Shown piece by piece: positions 1-9,100 of a stretch of 22,386 bases of DNA. The notes beneath the pieces were generated by a model. The model was not told the origin of the DNA. It did not search any database and was given only the letters and a program-made list of their open reading frames with translations. The DNA is taken from assembly GCA_964472385.1 (NCBI GenBank), contig CAYYLT010000016.1:1-22386 (forward strand), written 5' to 3'. The DNA comes from JAGXLC01 sp964472385 (lineage in GTDB: Bacteria > Bacteroidota > Bacteroidia > Bacteroidales > UBA12077). A program made the translations under genes and the position numbers. Within the stretch, counting starts at the first letter, position 1. Each line of letters opens with the position of its first letter.

Positions 1-42
1 GCCAAAATTTTTGACATTTTTTTAACGACAAAAATTAAACAG

Positions 43-639
43 ATGAAAAAAACAATTACAATTATTTTAACCGTCAGCTTGCTTATACCGGTTTTATACA
101 ACTGCAGTCCCAAAAGGGAGGTAAGAAGAATTGGCAACGACCAGCAGATTGACCTGAGCGGACGATGGAACGACACGGATTCCAGAATGGTTGCCGCTGC
201 AATTGTTGATCAGGTATTAGATGGAAGGTGGCTTGATGATCATCAGACGCAAAATAATGGTGCCCGGCCAATACTCATCGTGGGACTGGTCAGAAACAAA
301 AGTCATGAGCACATTAGCGCTGAAACCTTTATCAAAGATGTTGAAAAGGCCATTATCAAAGACGGTTCTGCAAGATTGGTGCAGGCCGGAAATAAAAGAG
401 AAGACTTAAGACAAGAAAGGGCTGATCAACAAGACTTTGCTTCTTCTCAAACAGCCAAACAATGGGGACTGGAGCTGGGAGCGGACTTTATGCTGCAAGG
501 AACCATCAACAGCATTGTTGATAGTTACAGGGATGAAAAAGTAGTGTATTATCAGATCGATATGGAGCTGTCTAACCTGCAAACCAATGAAATCGTTTGG
601 ATGGGCGATAAGAAAATCAGAAAATATATTACCGATTGA
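43..639 (+). CDS. LpoB-like outer-membrane lipoprotein (penicillin-binding protein activator family)
   Basis: 198 aa. The protein starts with a lysine-rich n-region and a hydrophobic stretch ending at Cys21 (LYNC), a loose lipobox that suggests a lipoprotein. The mature part begins with DLSGRWNDTDSR (about residues 38-49), then a segment on securing an activity 'level' typical of the LpoB/YcfM family (PILIVGLVRNKS, ADFMLQGTINSI). LpoB proteins activate class A penicillin-binding proteins in Enterobacteria; whether this one does so in a Bacteroidota cell is inference. The next gene, a COG3014-type lipoprotein, starts 26 bp downstream on the same strand, and the two families often travel together, so they are probably one transcript. 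No Shine-Dalgarno sequence is visible. The start codon lies in an ACAGATGAA context that also occurs inside the repeat elements at 15640-15650 and 22320-22330. Confidence 0.8.
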   Translation: MKKTITIILTVSLLIPVLYNCSPKREVRRIGNDQQIDLSGRWNDTDSRMVAAAIVDQVLDGRWLDDHQTQNNGARPILIVGLVRNKSHEHISAETFIKDVEKAIIKDGSARLVQAGNKREDLRQERADQQDFASSQTAKQWGLELGADFMLQGTINSIVDSYRDEKVVYYQIDMELSNLQTNEIVWMGDKKIRKYITD

Positions 640-665
640 TATAATCTGAAATTGATCTCACATCC

Positions 666-2081
666 ATGCTGATTTTTAGGCAAAGAAAAACAATTTTTCT
701 GTATATCCTGTTTGGATTAATAGCAGGGGGCTGTGCTACATATTACCAACAAAGCCAGGAGTTTCAACAATATATAACCTCCGGGAATTTCCAGCAAGCA
801 GACCGGTGGCTCCAGAAGCATCAGCAAGAAAAAAAGGGGAAAAATAAGCTCCTGTTTTTCCTGAATCATGGTTATGTTACCTGGATGCTCAATGATTATC
901 ATGAAAGTAACAGGTATTTTTCCGAAGCGGACCGAATTATAGAGGATTATCTGAAAAATTATGGACTTGAAGCGCTTTCTCTGGTAACCAATCCCAATGT
1001 CAAACCTTACAAACCAGAAGATTTTGAAGCAGTGATGCTCCATTACTTCACTGCACTCAATTACATTCATCTACAGGAATATGAGGATGCTCTTGTGGAG
1101 TGCAGAAGAATCAATATTAGGCTGAATCAACTGAATGACAAACACAAAGACCATAAAAACCGCTATCAGCGGGATGCTTTTGCCCACAATCTGATGGGCA
1201 TGATATATGAAGCCAATCAAGACTATAACAACGCATTCATTGCTTACCGGAATGCCCTGAAAGTATATAAGGAAGACTATCAAAAATATTTTAACCTGAA
1301 AGTACCCCAACAGCTCAAAAAAGACATCCTCCGAACGGCTTATCTTACCGGATTCAACGATGAGGTCAGATACTATGAAAGACAGTTTAATATGAAATTT
1401 TCATACCAGCCCAGAGAAAACGGTGAGGTGATTTTCTTCTGGCTGAATGGATTTGGCCCCGTTAAAGATGAATGGGTTATTCAGTTTACCAAAGTTCCGA
1501 ACCCCAAAAGGAATTATATTACCGTGCAAAGTCAGGAGCTGGATGTGTCATTTCCCATATATATAGGAGATAAAAGCAGAAAAGAACGTGAAGCTTTCGC
1601 CAACCTGAGGTTTTTTCGTTTAGCTTTCCCCAAGTATGTAGAGAGAAAACCGGTTTATCAGAAAGCCGCTGTTTTTTGTCAAAACAAAAAGTATAACCTG
1701 GAAATAGTACAGAATATCAACGAAATAGCATTTAAGACACTAAGAGACAGAATGCTAAGGGAATTAGGCAATGCCATTCTCAGGCTTACCACTAAAAAAG
1801 CGCTGGAAGCATTGGCTGATGAGGAAGATGAAAATCTTGGCACCATTGTCAACATTATCAATACACTGACAGAAAAGGCGGATACCAGAAACTGGCAAAC
1901 CCTTCCCTACTCCATCCATTATACACGCATACCACTGGAGAAAGGAAAGAATAACCTGATTATGAAAACATACTCCCGCAATGGTCATAAAACGAAAGCT
2001 TTCCATTTTAAGGGACAAAAAAACAAACTCTTTTTTGCCGCCAAACATTCGACCTCATCGTATACTCCAAACATAAGATGA
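666..2081 (+). CDS. COG3014-type lipoprotein with TPR-like helices
   Basis: 471 aa. The N-terminal hydrophobic segment ends in IAGGC (Cys23), a good lipoprotein signal. Residues about 25-215 are helical and repeat-like (QQADRWLQKHQQ, YHESNRYFSEADRI, EYEDALVECRRIN, DYNNAFIAYRNALK), resembling tetratricopeptide repeats. The remainder is a beta-rich domain containing the phrase FWLNGFGPVKDEW typical of the uncharacterised COG3014 family. Function is unknown. Its neighbour is LpoB-like, so a role in envelope or cell-wall assembly is a guess from context. The start is the first ATG after the upstream stop and gives a complete signal peptide. It is followed by a 120-bp gap containing two inverted 17-mers. 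Confidence 0.75.
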   Translation: MLIFRQRKTIFLYILFGLIAGGCATYYQQSQEFQQYITSGNFQQADRWLQKHQQEKKGKNKLLFFLNHGYVTWMLNDYHESNRYFSEADRIIEDYLKNYGLEALSLVTNPNVKPYKPEDFEAVMLHYFTALNYIHLQEYEDALVECRRINIRLNQLNDKHKDHKNRYQRDAFAHNLMGMIYEANQDYNNAFIAYRNALKVYKEDYQKYFNLKVPQQLKKDILRTAYLTGFNDEVRYYERQFNMKFSYQPRENGEVIFFWLNGFGPVKDEWVIQFTKVPNPKRNYITVQSQELDVSFPIYIGDKSRKEREAFANLRFFRLAFPKYVERKPVYQKAAVFCQNKKYNLEIVQNINEIAFKTLRDRMLRELGNAILRLTTKKALEALADEEDENLGTIVNIINTLTEKADTRNWQTLPYSIHYTRIPLEKGKNNLIMKTYSRNGHKTKAFHFKGQKNKLFFAAKHSTSSYTPNIR

Positions 2082-2094
2082 TGCCAGCCTTTGG

Positions 2095-2111
2095 ATGAAT
2101 AATACAGGTTA
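2095..2111 (-). repeat. Solo copy of the 17-bp element terminus, reverse orientation
   Basis: ATGAATAATACAGGTTA is the exact reverse complement of the terminal repeat of the element at 13560-13780. It lies 13 bp after the stop codon of the COG3014-type gene and faces a variant copy at 2180-2196. Confidence 0.75.
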
Positions 2112-2179
2112 TTTTTCAGATTTTTCCGCTTAAAATCTTTTTGCAATTATTAAGGAATATTAACAAGCATAAACTCGTT

Positions 2180-2196
2180 TAGCCTGTATGATTCAT
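2180..2196 (+). repeat. Variant 17-bp element terminus directly before the peptidase start
   Basis: TAGCCTGTATGATTCAT differs at two positions from the terminal repeat TAACCTGTATTATTCAT. It is followed by 5 nt (ACAAA) and the ATG of the C1 peptidase. The right end of the element at 15414-15668 carries the same variant (in reverse complement, split by 8 bp). Confidence 0.7.
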
Positions 2197-2201
2197 ACAA
2201 A

Positions 2202-4847
2202 ATGAGTAAATTATACCTTTTTTTCGTTTCCATTCTCATGCTAACCTGGGATGTACAGGGCCAGGAGAAGCTCATACAAGCCCCGCTAGATAGCTTATTC
2301 CATGAACATGTGCAATCCAGGAATTCAAAGGATCAATTCCAAAAAAGGGCCATGACTCATACTCCGCCCCCGCATACCTTCAGTTTCGAAAATTTTTATG
2401 CCACTAGACTGAAAAAATCGGCTCAACAGCTTCCTGATACCTATGATCTGCGAAACCAGGGTTACGTGACTTCTGTCAAGGACCAGGGGAGCTATTCGAC
2501 CTGTTGGGCATTCAGTACACTTGGTGCTGTTGAATCGAGATGGAAAATGCTTGATGACCGTAATTACGACCTTTCAGAAAAAAACATGGTTGATTGTAAC
2601 GGATATGAGCTGAACACGGCAGATGGTGGAAATGCTTATATAGCTACTGCTTACCTGAGCCGGTTCAAAGGTCCCGTCAGAGAGGTATTTGATCCTTATA
2701 ACACGTTAGGTGAAGAATCACGATGTATGATAAATAAAACTCCTGTCAATTTTGTCCCTGAAGCCCGTTTTCTTCCGAAAGACATAGATGAAGTGAAGCG
2801 AGCTATTATAAATTATGGTGCTGTTGCCAATTCAATGCATGCAAGGCAAGGTTCGGCAGATTATAACCCCATTGACCATACCTGGTACTACAATGGTGAA
2901 GAACAAGCAAATCATGGAATTCTTATCGTTGGTTGGGATGATCATAAGATCATAACAGGTGGATCGGATACATCAGAAATAAAAGGTGCCTGGATCGTTA
3001 AAAACAGCTGGGGTACCCAATGGGGTGAGAATGGTTACTTTTACCTTGCCTACCAGGACAGCAAAGTACTTTCCAACAGTGTTTTTTTCCCGGTAAAATG
3101 GAGCGCCCAAAGAATCGATTCGCTTCATTATTATGATAAACTGGGGATGGTAACGGCTGTTAACTTTAATGACTCGGATAAATTATACGGACTGACCAGG
3201 TTCAAAGCACAACCTGGAGAAAAAGTTGCAAAAATCGGCACATATGTTAACCATTACGGTAGCTCCATTGATATTACACTTTACGATGATTTCGACCCAA
3301 AAACCGGTCAACTGGGTAATCCTGTGGATGCTCTCCGCAATGAGGACATATTGTACCCGGGATACTATACTTTTGATATTCAGGGTTCCGTATCAGAAGA
3401 TTTCTATGTAAAGATAAAGTATAATACCAGCGGAGGCCAGTATCCTTTGCCGGTCGAGACGAAAATCAATGGTTATGCCAATCCCTCCATTCAAGCTTCA
3501 GGTACAAACTGGTTCAGCACCGACGGAAAGCAATGGAAACCCCTGGGGAATGATATAAAGGGTAAATCATATGATCTATGCATCAGAGCCTATACCAGGA
3601 AGGAAGAGCCGGCAGCCGCTTTTGAAACAAAATACAAATTCTACTGTCTCTCAGATACAATAACTTTTACAGACAAATCGAACGGCAACATTTCAGATTA
3701 CGCATGGGAATTCGGAGAAGGTGCAATACCTGAGCAAGCTGCAGGAACCGGGCCACATAAAGTAACCTATTCCACTCCAGGTACCAAAACCATAAATTTA
3801 AAGGTAAAAGGAATCAATGGAAAAGATTCGGTTAGTAAAACAGATTACATCTCGGTTTCAGAAGATCTGCATATTTTCTTTGAATCATCGTTAATTGAAG
3901 CTTCTATGGGACAGGAAGTTGACCTTCAGGTAAATGGCCGGGCACAACATTATCAGTGGTCGGGGGCAAAAGGATTGGTTTCTTATGCCGGCCCAACCGC
4001 CGTGGTCACCGAAGACCTCGACTACCCGGATACCCTTCAGTTTTACGTAAAAGGCTCAACAGGTCAATGCAGTGATAACGATTCCATTCTGGTAGCATTT
4101 GCACCCGGACCTCCCAACGATGACATCTGTGATGCGTATCAATTATCATTAGGATCAAACGGGCCTTATACAAATTTTCATGCTACAGTGCAAAACAATG
4201 AACCAATGCCCGACACCAGCGGAAGCAATGCCTGTGAAGATCCAATGAAATGGTGCAAAGAAGGTGGTCTGCAACATACCGTTTGGTTCCAGTTTACCAT
4301 GCCTTTTGAAAATATCCCGGTTTCTTTTATTACTTCAGGTATGGATACACAAATTGCCCTTTATGAAGCCTCTGAATGCAACCATGTACTTAGCGATAAT
4401 TTCAAGATGCTCGCGGCAAATGATGATTTTTTCGGTGAAAACAAAAAATTTGCCGCTGCTTTGATGGATGTGAAGGATCTGAAGAAAGGATCTACCTACT
4501 GGCTTCAACTGGATGGCAGTTACGGAGGTGTGGAAGGAAATTTTAACATCGAAGTATCCTATCCGGCACAAACCTCACTGCCGCCAGTTAGATCGCCAAA
4601 TGATGTCATGATCTTTCCCAATCCTACTGACGGCAAGTTTTATCTTACACTTAAAAATTATCAGTCCCGGTATATTCATGTGAAAATTTTCTCTATGGAA
4701 GGAATGCCCGTTTACCATAAAAAAATACGGATCAGTAAGGGCAAAAATCAACATGTTATAGATATGTCCGGTCATCAGCCGGGAGTATACTTCCTAAACA
4801 TGTATGCAAAAAATCAGGTTTATAAGCAAAAACTGATCATCTATTAG
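2202..4847 (+). CDS. Secreted C1 (papain-family) peptidase with PKD and T9SS type A sorting domains
   Basis: 881 aa. A signal peptide covers about residues 1-20 (hydrophobic core, then VQGQE). The papain-like domain follows: Gln95 of the oxyanion hole, catalytic Cys101 in STCWAFS, His238 in NHGILIVGW, and Asn268 in VKNSWGTQWGENGYF, so the active site is complete. Residues about 305-465 resemble the lectin-like domain that follows C1 domains in many bacterial enzymes. A PKD repeat spans about 470-555 (ITFTDKSNG, YAWEFGEG). A jelly-roll type domain lies at about 635-785 (PPNDDICDAYQL). The C-terminal 80 residues (IFPNPTDGKF to the end) are a type A sorting domain, so the protein should leave the cell by the type IX system and be anchored or released at the surface. 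It is convergent with the hydrogenase operon. Confidence 0.93.
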   Translation: MSKLYLFFVSILMLTWDVQGQEKLIQAPLDSLFHEHVQSRNSKDQFQKRAMTHTPPPHTFSFENFYATRLKKSAQQLPDTYDLRNQGYVTSVKDQGSYSTCWAFSTLGAVESRWKMLDDRNYDLSEKNMVDCNGYELNTADGGNAYIATAYLSRFKGPVREVFDPYNTLGEESRCMINKTPVNFVPEARFLPKDIDEVKRAIINYGAVANSMHARQGSADYNPIDHTWYYNGEEQANHGILIVGWDDHKIITGGSDTSEIKGAWIVKNSWGTQWGENGYFYLAYQDSKVLSNSVFFPVKWSAQRIDSLHYYDKLGMVTAVNFNDSDKLYGLTRFKAQPGEKVAKIGTYVNHYGSSIDITLYDDFDPKTGQLGNPVDALRNEDILYPGYYTFDIQGSVSEDFYVKIKYNTSGGQYPLPVETKINGYANPSIQASGTNWFSTDGKQWKPLGNDIKGKSYDLCIRAYTRKEEPAAAFETKYKFYCLSDTITFTDKSNGNISDYAWEFGEGAIPEQAAGTGPHKVTYSTPGTKTINLKVKGINGKDSVSKTDYISVSEDLHIFFESSLIEASMGQEVDLQVNGRAQHYQWSGAKGLVSYAGPTAVVTEDLDYPDTLQFYVKGSTGQCSDNDSILVAFAPGPPNDDICDAYQLSLGSNGPYTNFHATVQNNEPMPDTSGSNACEDPMKWCKEGGLQHTVWFQFTMPFENIPVSFITSGMDTQIALYEASECNHVLSDNFKMLAANDDFFGENKKFAAALMDVKDLKKGSTYWLQLDGSYGGVEGNFNIEVSYPAQTSLPPVRSPNDVMIFPNPTDGKFYLTLKNYQSRYIHVKIFSMEGMPVYHKKIRISKGKNQHVIDMSGHQPGVYFLNMYAKNQVYKQKLIIY

Positions 4848-4872
4848 GGTTTGTGGAAGCACAACATAATAA

Positions 4873-4906
4873 AAGGCTGTAACTATAATAAATAGTATAC
4901 AGCCTT
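4873..4906. terminator. Rho-independent terminator between convergent peptidase and hydC
   Basis: AAGGCTGTA-ACTAT (4873-4886) pairs with ATAGT-A-TACAGCCTT (4892-4906): a 14-bp stem with one bulged A and an AATAA loop. On the minus strand it is followed by TTTTATTATG, so it fits best as the terminator of the hydrogenase transcript, and may also stop the plus-strand peptidase transcript. Confidence 0.8.
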
Positions 4907-4961
4907 GGAAATATAACACTAAACATAGAATTCTCAGTTCTATTAACGCATATGATGTCCT

Positions 4962-5456
4962 TTAGGTTTCAACTTTTTTATAGGAATCAATAATTTCTTT
5001 AACTCCATCAGGAGCTACCCTGCCGTAGGTTTTATCACCAACCAGTACTACAGGAGCCAGCCCGCAAGCCCCAACACAGCGCAGGCAATTTAAACTGAAT
5101 TTTCCGTCTTCTGTGGTCTCTCCCACTTCTATACCCAATTGCCTTTTGACTTCCTGAAGCACATTGTCTGCTCCCCTAACATAGCAAGCAGTTCCGGTAC
5201 ATATGGAAATGGGATATTCCCCCTGCGGGATCATGGTAAAAAAGGAGTAAAAGGTAACCACGCCATATACCTTCGCTACGGAAATCCCAAGTTCGTGGGC
5301 TACAGCTTCCTGAACTTCGGCAGGCAAATAACCAAAATACTCCTGGGTTTGCTGCAATACATTGATCAGTTCTCCCGGGGCGTTATCATGTGCTTCACAG
5401 ATCTCTTTTATTTTATTAAGATCCTGTTCCTTTATTTTGACTTTTATTCTTGACAT
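4962..5456 (-). CDS. hydC: NuoE-like [2Fe-2S] subunit of NAD-dependent [FeFe]-hydrogenase
   Basis: 164 aa, the usual length for this subunit. An N-terminal helical bundle (about 10-65) is followed by a thioredoxin-fold [2Fe-2S] domain with all four ligands: Cys86 and Cys91 (CTGTAC) and Cys127 and Cys131 (CVGAC). In the HydABC complexes this subunit passes electrons near the flavin site of HydB. It is the last gene of the operon, 36 bp after hydA, and ends before the strong hairpin at 4873-4906. The start is fixed by a strong Shine-Dalgarno sequence, AGGAGG (minus strand, 5465-5470), 8 nt before the ATG, which is unusual for this phylum. Confidence 0.93.
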   Translation of the reverse strand: MSRIKVKIKEQDLNKIKEICEAHDNAPGELINVLQQTQEYFGYLPAEVQEAVAHELGISVAKVYGVVTFYSFFTMIPQGEYPISICTGTACYVRGADNVLQEVKRQLGIEVGETTEDGKFSLNCLRCVGACGLAPVVLVGDKTYGRVAPDGVKEIIDSYKKVET

Positions 5457-5464
5457 AAATTGTT

Positions 5465-5470
5465 CCTCCT
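5465..5470 (-). promoter_or_regulatory. Strong Shine-Dalgarno sequence of hydC
   Basis: AGGAGG on the minus strand, 8 nt upstream of the hydC ATG. Most genes in the window lack such a site. Confidence 0.8.
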
Positions 5471-5492
5471 GGAATTATGGCTATAAATCAAA

Positions 5493-7271
5493 TTATTCAA
5501 TTTCTATTTTGCGACTCAGATCAAAATACCGGGTATGTAATAGTTTATGGGCTTTTTCACCCAAGGGTTTACCCAGATATTCCTTGTAAAGCTTTTTGAT
5601 TTCAGGGTTCTCATGGGATTTCCTGATGGATTTGTGCTTATCTTCCTCATATATTGCTTTCTGCCTGGCTTTCAGAATACTTGTATCATTATGATGCAAG
5701 GGCTGACCACCCCCACCAATGCATCCACCCGGGCAGGCCATGATCTCAATGGCATGAAAATCAGATTTGCCCTCCTCGATTTCTTGCAGCAATTTTCTGG
5801 CATTACCCAAACCGTGAGCGATACCTATGTTTATCTTCGTGCCGTTAAAATCCACTGAAGCCTTACGAATGCCTTCGAATCCCCTTAGCTGATCAAATTC
5901 AATATGTTCATCCAGAGACATGCCGGTATACATTTCATAAGCTGTCCGGGTAGCTGCTTCAATAACACCGCCGGTTGTTCCGAACATCACTCCGGCACCG
6001 GTGGATTCACCCATGGGGCGATCAAAATCCTCATCCGGCATATCTTTCAAATGAAAATTCGCTTCTTTGATCAAATGAGCTAACTCACGGGTGGTAATGG
6101 AAAAATCGACATCCGGATTGTTGTCGACTTTAAATTCATCCCGTTGACTTTCATATTTTTTTGCCAAACAGGGCATAATAGAAACCACTACCAGTTTTTC
6201 GCGAGGGGTATGGATCTGCTCAGCAAAATAGGTTTTCGCTATAGCGCCAAACATTTGCTGTGGAGATCGCGCAGAAGACGGAATATCTTTCATATCCGGG
6301 AAATGATGTTCAATAAAACGAACCCAGGCTGGACAACAAGAGGTAAGCATGGGGAGTTTAACTTTTTGGTCACCATCTAAATATCTGGACAAACGATCAA
6401 GCAGCTCGGTACCTTCTTCCATAATGGTCAGATCTGCCGCAAAATCGGTATCAAATACATAGTCGAAACCCAGTCTGCGAAGTGCAGAAACCATCTTTCC
6501 TGTAACGAGCGTGCCGGGTTCATAACCGAATTCTTCACCCAATGCAGCCCGGACAGCAGGTGCAGTCTGCGCGATTACTCTGGTATTGGGATCAGCAATG
6601 GCATCGATCAGATCACGGGAGTGGTCTACTTCTGTGAGTGCACCGGTAGGGCAAACGGCAACACACTGTCCACAATAGGTACATGGAGAATACTGCAGAT
6701 CCATTTCAAATGCTGGAGCCACCGCTGACTGAAATCCCCGGTTAAAAGCGTATAATGCTCCAACGGTTTGAAAATCATTGCACATCTTTTCACATCTGCG
6801 GCACATGATACATTTATCCAGTTCCCTAACAATTGAAGGTGAATAATCGGTCTTATAAGTAGACATCTCCGCATATTCCGCTCCGGGAATTTCACGGATA
6901 CCCAGTTTAATGGCCAGATCCTGCAATTCACAATTACCTGATTTCTTGCAGGTTAAACAATCCTTTGGATGATCGGAGAGGATAAACTCCACAACCGTTC
7001 TTCTGGCATTGATCACCCGCATGGTATGTGTTTTTACAACCATACCGTCAAAGACTTCGGTTGCACAGGCCGGAGCCAGATTTTTCCTTCCCTCAACTTC
7101 CACACTACATACCCGGCATCCTCCTGGTTTATTCTCCACACCAATATCCTCGAGATTCATGTAACACAAGACCGGGATATTAATACCAATTTGCTTAGCA
7201 GCTTTATATATCGTAGTTCCTTTGGGAATTTCAACTGGCTTATCATCTATGGTCAATCGTATTGTTTCCAT
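5493..7271 (-). CDS. hydA: Catalytic subunit of [FeFe]-hydrogenase, group A bifurcating type
   Basis: 592 aa from the ATG at 7271; a TTG two codons upstream (7277) is possible but less likely. It contains, in order, an N-terminal [2Fe-2S] domain (Cys36, 52, 55, 69), a His-Cys [4Fe-4S] site (His101, Cys105, 108, 114), two [4Fe-4S] sites (Cys154/157/160/164 and Cys197/200/203/207), and the H-cluster domain. The H-cluster motifs are canonical: TSCCPAW with Cys312 (proton relay) and Cys313, PCLAKKYE with Cys368, and MACPGGCIGGGG with Cys513 and Cys517. The fused small-subunit tail (about 550-592, LLHTRY) is present. It reversibly reduces protons to H2 in the cytosol. With HydB and HydC alongside, NADH- and ferredoxin-dependent electron bifurcation or confurcation is the likely mode. 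It lies 10 bp after hydB. The HydEFG maturases are not in the window. Confidence 0.96.
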   Translation of the reverse strand: METIRLTIDDKPVEIPKGTTIYKAAKQIGINIPVLCYMNLEDIGVENKPGGCRVCSVEVEGRKNLAPACATEVFDGMVVKTHTMRVINARRTVVEFILSDHPKDCLTCKKSGNCELQDLAIKLGIREIPGAEYAEMSTYKTDYSPSIVRELDKCIMCRRCEKMCNDFQTVGALYAFNRGFQSAVAPAFEMDLQYSPCTYCGQCVAVCPTGALTEVDHSRDLIDAIADPNTRVIAQTAPAVRAALGEEFGYEPGTLVTGKMVSALRRLGFDYVFDTDFAADLTIMEEGTELLDRLSRYLDGDQKVKLPMLTSCCPAWVRFIEHHFPDMKDIPSSARSPQQMFGAIAKTYFAEQIHTPREKLVVVSIMPCLAKKYESQRDEFKVDNNPDVDFSITTRELAHLIKEANFHLKDMPDEDFDRPMGESTGAGVMFGTTGGVIEAATRTAYEMYTGMSLDEHIEFDQLRGFEGIRKASVDFNGTKINIGIAHGLGNARKLLQEIEEGKSDFHAIEIMACPGGCIGGGGQPLHHNDTSILKARQKAIYEEDKHKSIRKSHENPEIKKLYKEYLGKPLGEKAHKLLHTRYFDLSRKIEIE

Positions 7272-7281
7272 CTTCAAAATC

Positions 7282-9075
7282 CTATTTTATGGTTATCGCA
7301 TCAAATTTACAAGCCTTTATACAAGCACCGCATTTAATACATATATCCGGATCAATATAATGTACTTGTTTGCGTTCTCCTGTTATAGCTCCAACCGGGC
7401 AAACGCGTGCACAGGCCGTACATCCTACGCAATTCTCCGGTATAATCTCATATCGCATCAAATCTTTACATGAACCGGCAGGACAGCGTTTATCTTCAAC
7501 GTGCGCGACATATTCATTCCAAAAATTCCGCAATGTCGATAATACAGGACTTGGGGAGGTCTGACCCAATCCGCAGAGGGATGTGTCAGCTATAACATGA
7601 CACATATTCTGCAATCGTTGCAATTCTTTTTTCTCAGCCTTACCCTGTGTTATCCGTTCCAATAGCTCATGCAACCGCTTATTGCCGATCCGGCACGGGG
7701 AACATTTGCCACAGGATTCTTCGACCGTAAATTCCAGGAAAAATTTGGCTACCGATACCATGCAATCATCTTCATCCATTACAATCATGCCGCCCGATCC
7801 CATGATAGACCCTATGGCTAAGAGATTATCAAAGTCAATGGGTGTATCCAGATGGTCCTCTGTAAGGCATCCTCCTGATGGTCCGCCCGTCTGCACCGCT
7901 TTAAATTGCTTTCCTCCCTTAATACCTCCGCCAATCTCAAAAATCACTTCCCGAAGGGTCGTACCCATTGGCACTTCAATGAGACCTACATTGTTCACTT
8001 TTCCAGCCAAAGCAAAAACCTTCGTACCCTTCGATTTTTCGGTACCTATTTTATTGAACCAGTCAGCACCTTTGTTGATGATGACGGGTATGTTGGCATA
8101 AGTCTCCACATTGTTTACATTGGTCGGTTTACCCAGGTAACCCGATTCAGCAGGGAACGGAGGTTTGAAAGTAGGTTCCCCCCGGTCACCTTCCATCGAA
8201 TGAATCAATGCCGTTTCTTCTCCACATACAAAAGCACCTGCACCATATCGCAATTGAACATCAAAATCAAAATCACTTTCAAAAATACCTTTACCCAATA
8301 AACCATATTCCCTGGCCTGTGCAATGGCAATCTTAAGCCTTTTGATCGCCAGCGGATATTCTGCTCTTATATAGATTAATCCCTGATCCGCACCAATGGC
8401 ATATCCACAAATGGCCATTGCTTCCAGAACCGCATGCGGATCACCTTCCAATATGGAACGATCCATAAAAGCTCCAGGATCACCTTCATCCGCATTGCAT
8501 ACAACATATTTCTGATCCGATTGATTCTTGTTGGCAAATTCCCATTTTAAGCCGGCAGGGAATCCTCCTCCCCCTCTTCCTCTTAATCCCGATGTCTTGA
8601 TCTGGTCGATCACCTCCTCCGGGGTCATGTTTTTCAGCACCGTTCCCAGGGCAAAATACCCATCCCGGCCAATATACTCATCAATGTTTTCAGGATCAAT
8701 GAAACCACAATTCCGCAAAGCAATTCTGATTTGCTTTTTGTAGAAATCCATCTTTTTGGAATCATAAATCCGTTCACCTTTTTCCGGATCTTTGTAAAGC
8801 AACCGCTCTACCTGCCGTCCTTTGATAAGATGTTCCTTTACAATATCCGCTGCATCCTCTGGGGATACTTGTGTATAAAATGTATTGTCCGGTAATATTT
8901 TTACGATAGGTCCTTTTTCACAAAAACCAAAACAACCGGTCAAAATAACCTGTACTTCATCCTGCAGATCATGCTCCTGGATATTTTGCTTTAATCCTGC
9001 AGCGATACTGTCACTTGCCGAAGCCCTGCAACCTGTGCCGCCACAAACCAGCAAGTGCATTTTATATTTTGTCAT
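7282..9075 (-). CDS. hydB: NuoF-like flavin/NAD(H) subunit of [FeFe]-hydrogenase
   Basis: 597 aa. An N-terminal thioredoxin-fold [2Fe-2S] domain has its ligands intact (Cys11, Cys16; Cys48, Cys52). The NuoF core follows with the FMN/NADH glycine-rich motif GLRGRGGGGFPAG (163-175), VVCNADEGDPGAF, and the N3-type [4Fe-4S] ligands Cys455, 458, 461 and 501. The C-terminus adds two [4Fe-4S] ferredoxin motifs (Cys549/552/555/559 and Cys579/582/585/589). This is the full HydB layout of trimeric or tetrameric bifurcating hydrogenases: the flavin splits electrons between NAD(H) and ferredoxin. The chosen start gives the family N-terminus and has AGGAGG (minus strand, 9083-9088) 7 nt upstream; a longer reading from 9144 would overlap the preceding gene. 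Confidence 0.95.
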   Translation of the reverse strand: MTKYKMHLLVCGGTGCRASASDSIAAGLKQNIQEHDLQDEVQVILTGCFGFCEKGPIVKILPDNTFYTQVSPEDAADIVKEHLIKGRQVERLLYKDPEKGERIYDSKKMDFYKKQIRIALRNCGFIDPENIDEYIGRDGYFALGTVLKNMTPEEVIDQIKTSGLRGRGGGGFPAGLKWEFANKNQSDQKYVVCNADEGDPGAFMDRSILEGDPHAVLEAMAICGYAIGADQGLIYIRAEYPLAIKRLKIAIAQAREYGLLGKGIFESDFDFDVQLRYGAGAFVCGEETALIHSMEGDRGEPTFKPPFPAESGYLGKPTNVNNVETYANIPVIINKGADWFNKIGTEKSKGTKVFALAGKVNNVGLIEVPMGTTLREVIFEIGGGIKGGKQFKAVQTGGPSGGCLTEDHLDTPIDFDNLLAIGSIMGSGGMIVMDEDDCMVSVAKFFLEFTVEESCGKCSPCRIGNKRLHELLERITQGKAEKKELQRLQNMCHVIADTSLCGLGQTSPSPVLSTLRNFWNEYVAHVEDKRCPAGSCKDLMRYEIIPENCVGCTACARVCPVGAITGERKQVHYIDPDICIKCGACIKACKFDAITIK

Positions 9076-9082
9076 GATGGTG

Positions 9083-9088
9083 CCTCCT
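9083..9088 (-). promoter_or_regulatory. Strong Shine-Dalgarno sequence of hydB
   Basis: AGGAGG on the minus strand, 7 nt before the ATG at 9075. It decides this start against the upstream in-frame ATG at 9144. Confidence 0.8.
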
Positions 9089-9100
9089 TCCGATTTTTCT

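Noticed and set aside
7272..7277. TTG start of hydA two codons upstream
   Set aside because: The ATG at 7271 is nearer the conserved N-terminus and TTG starts are rare.
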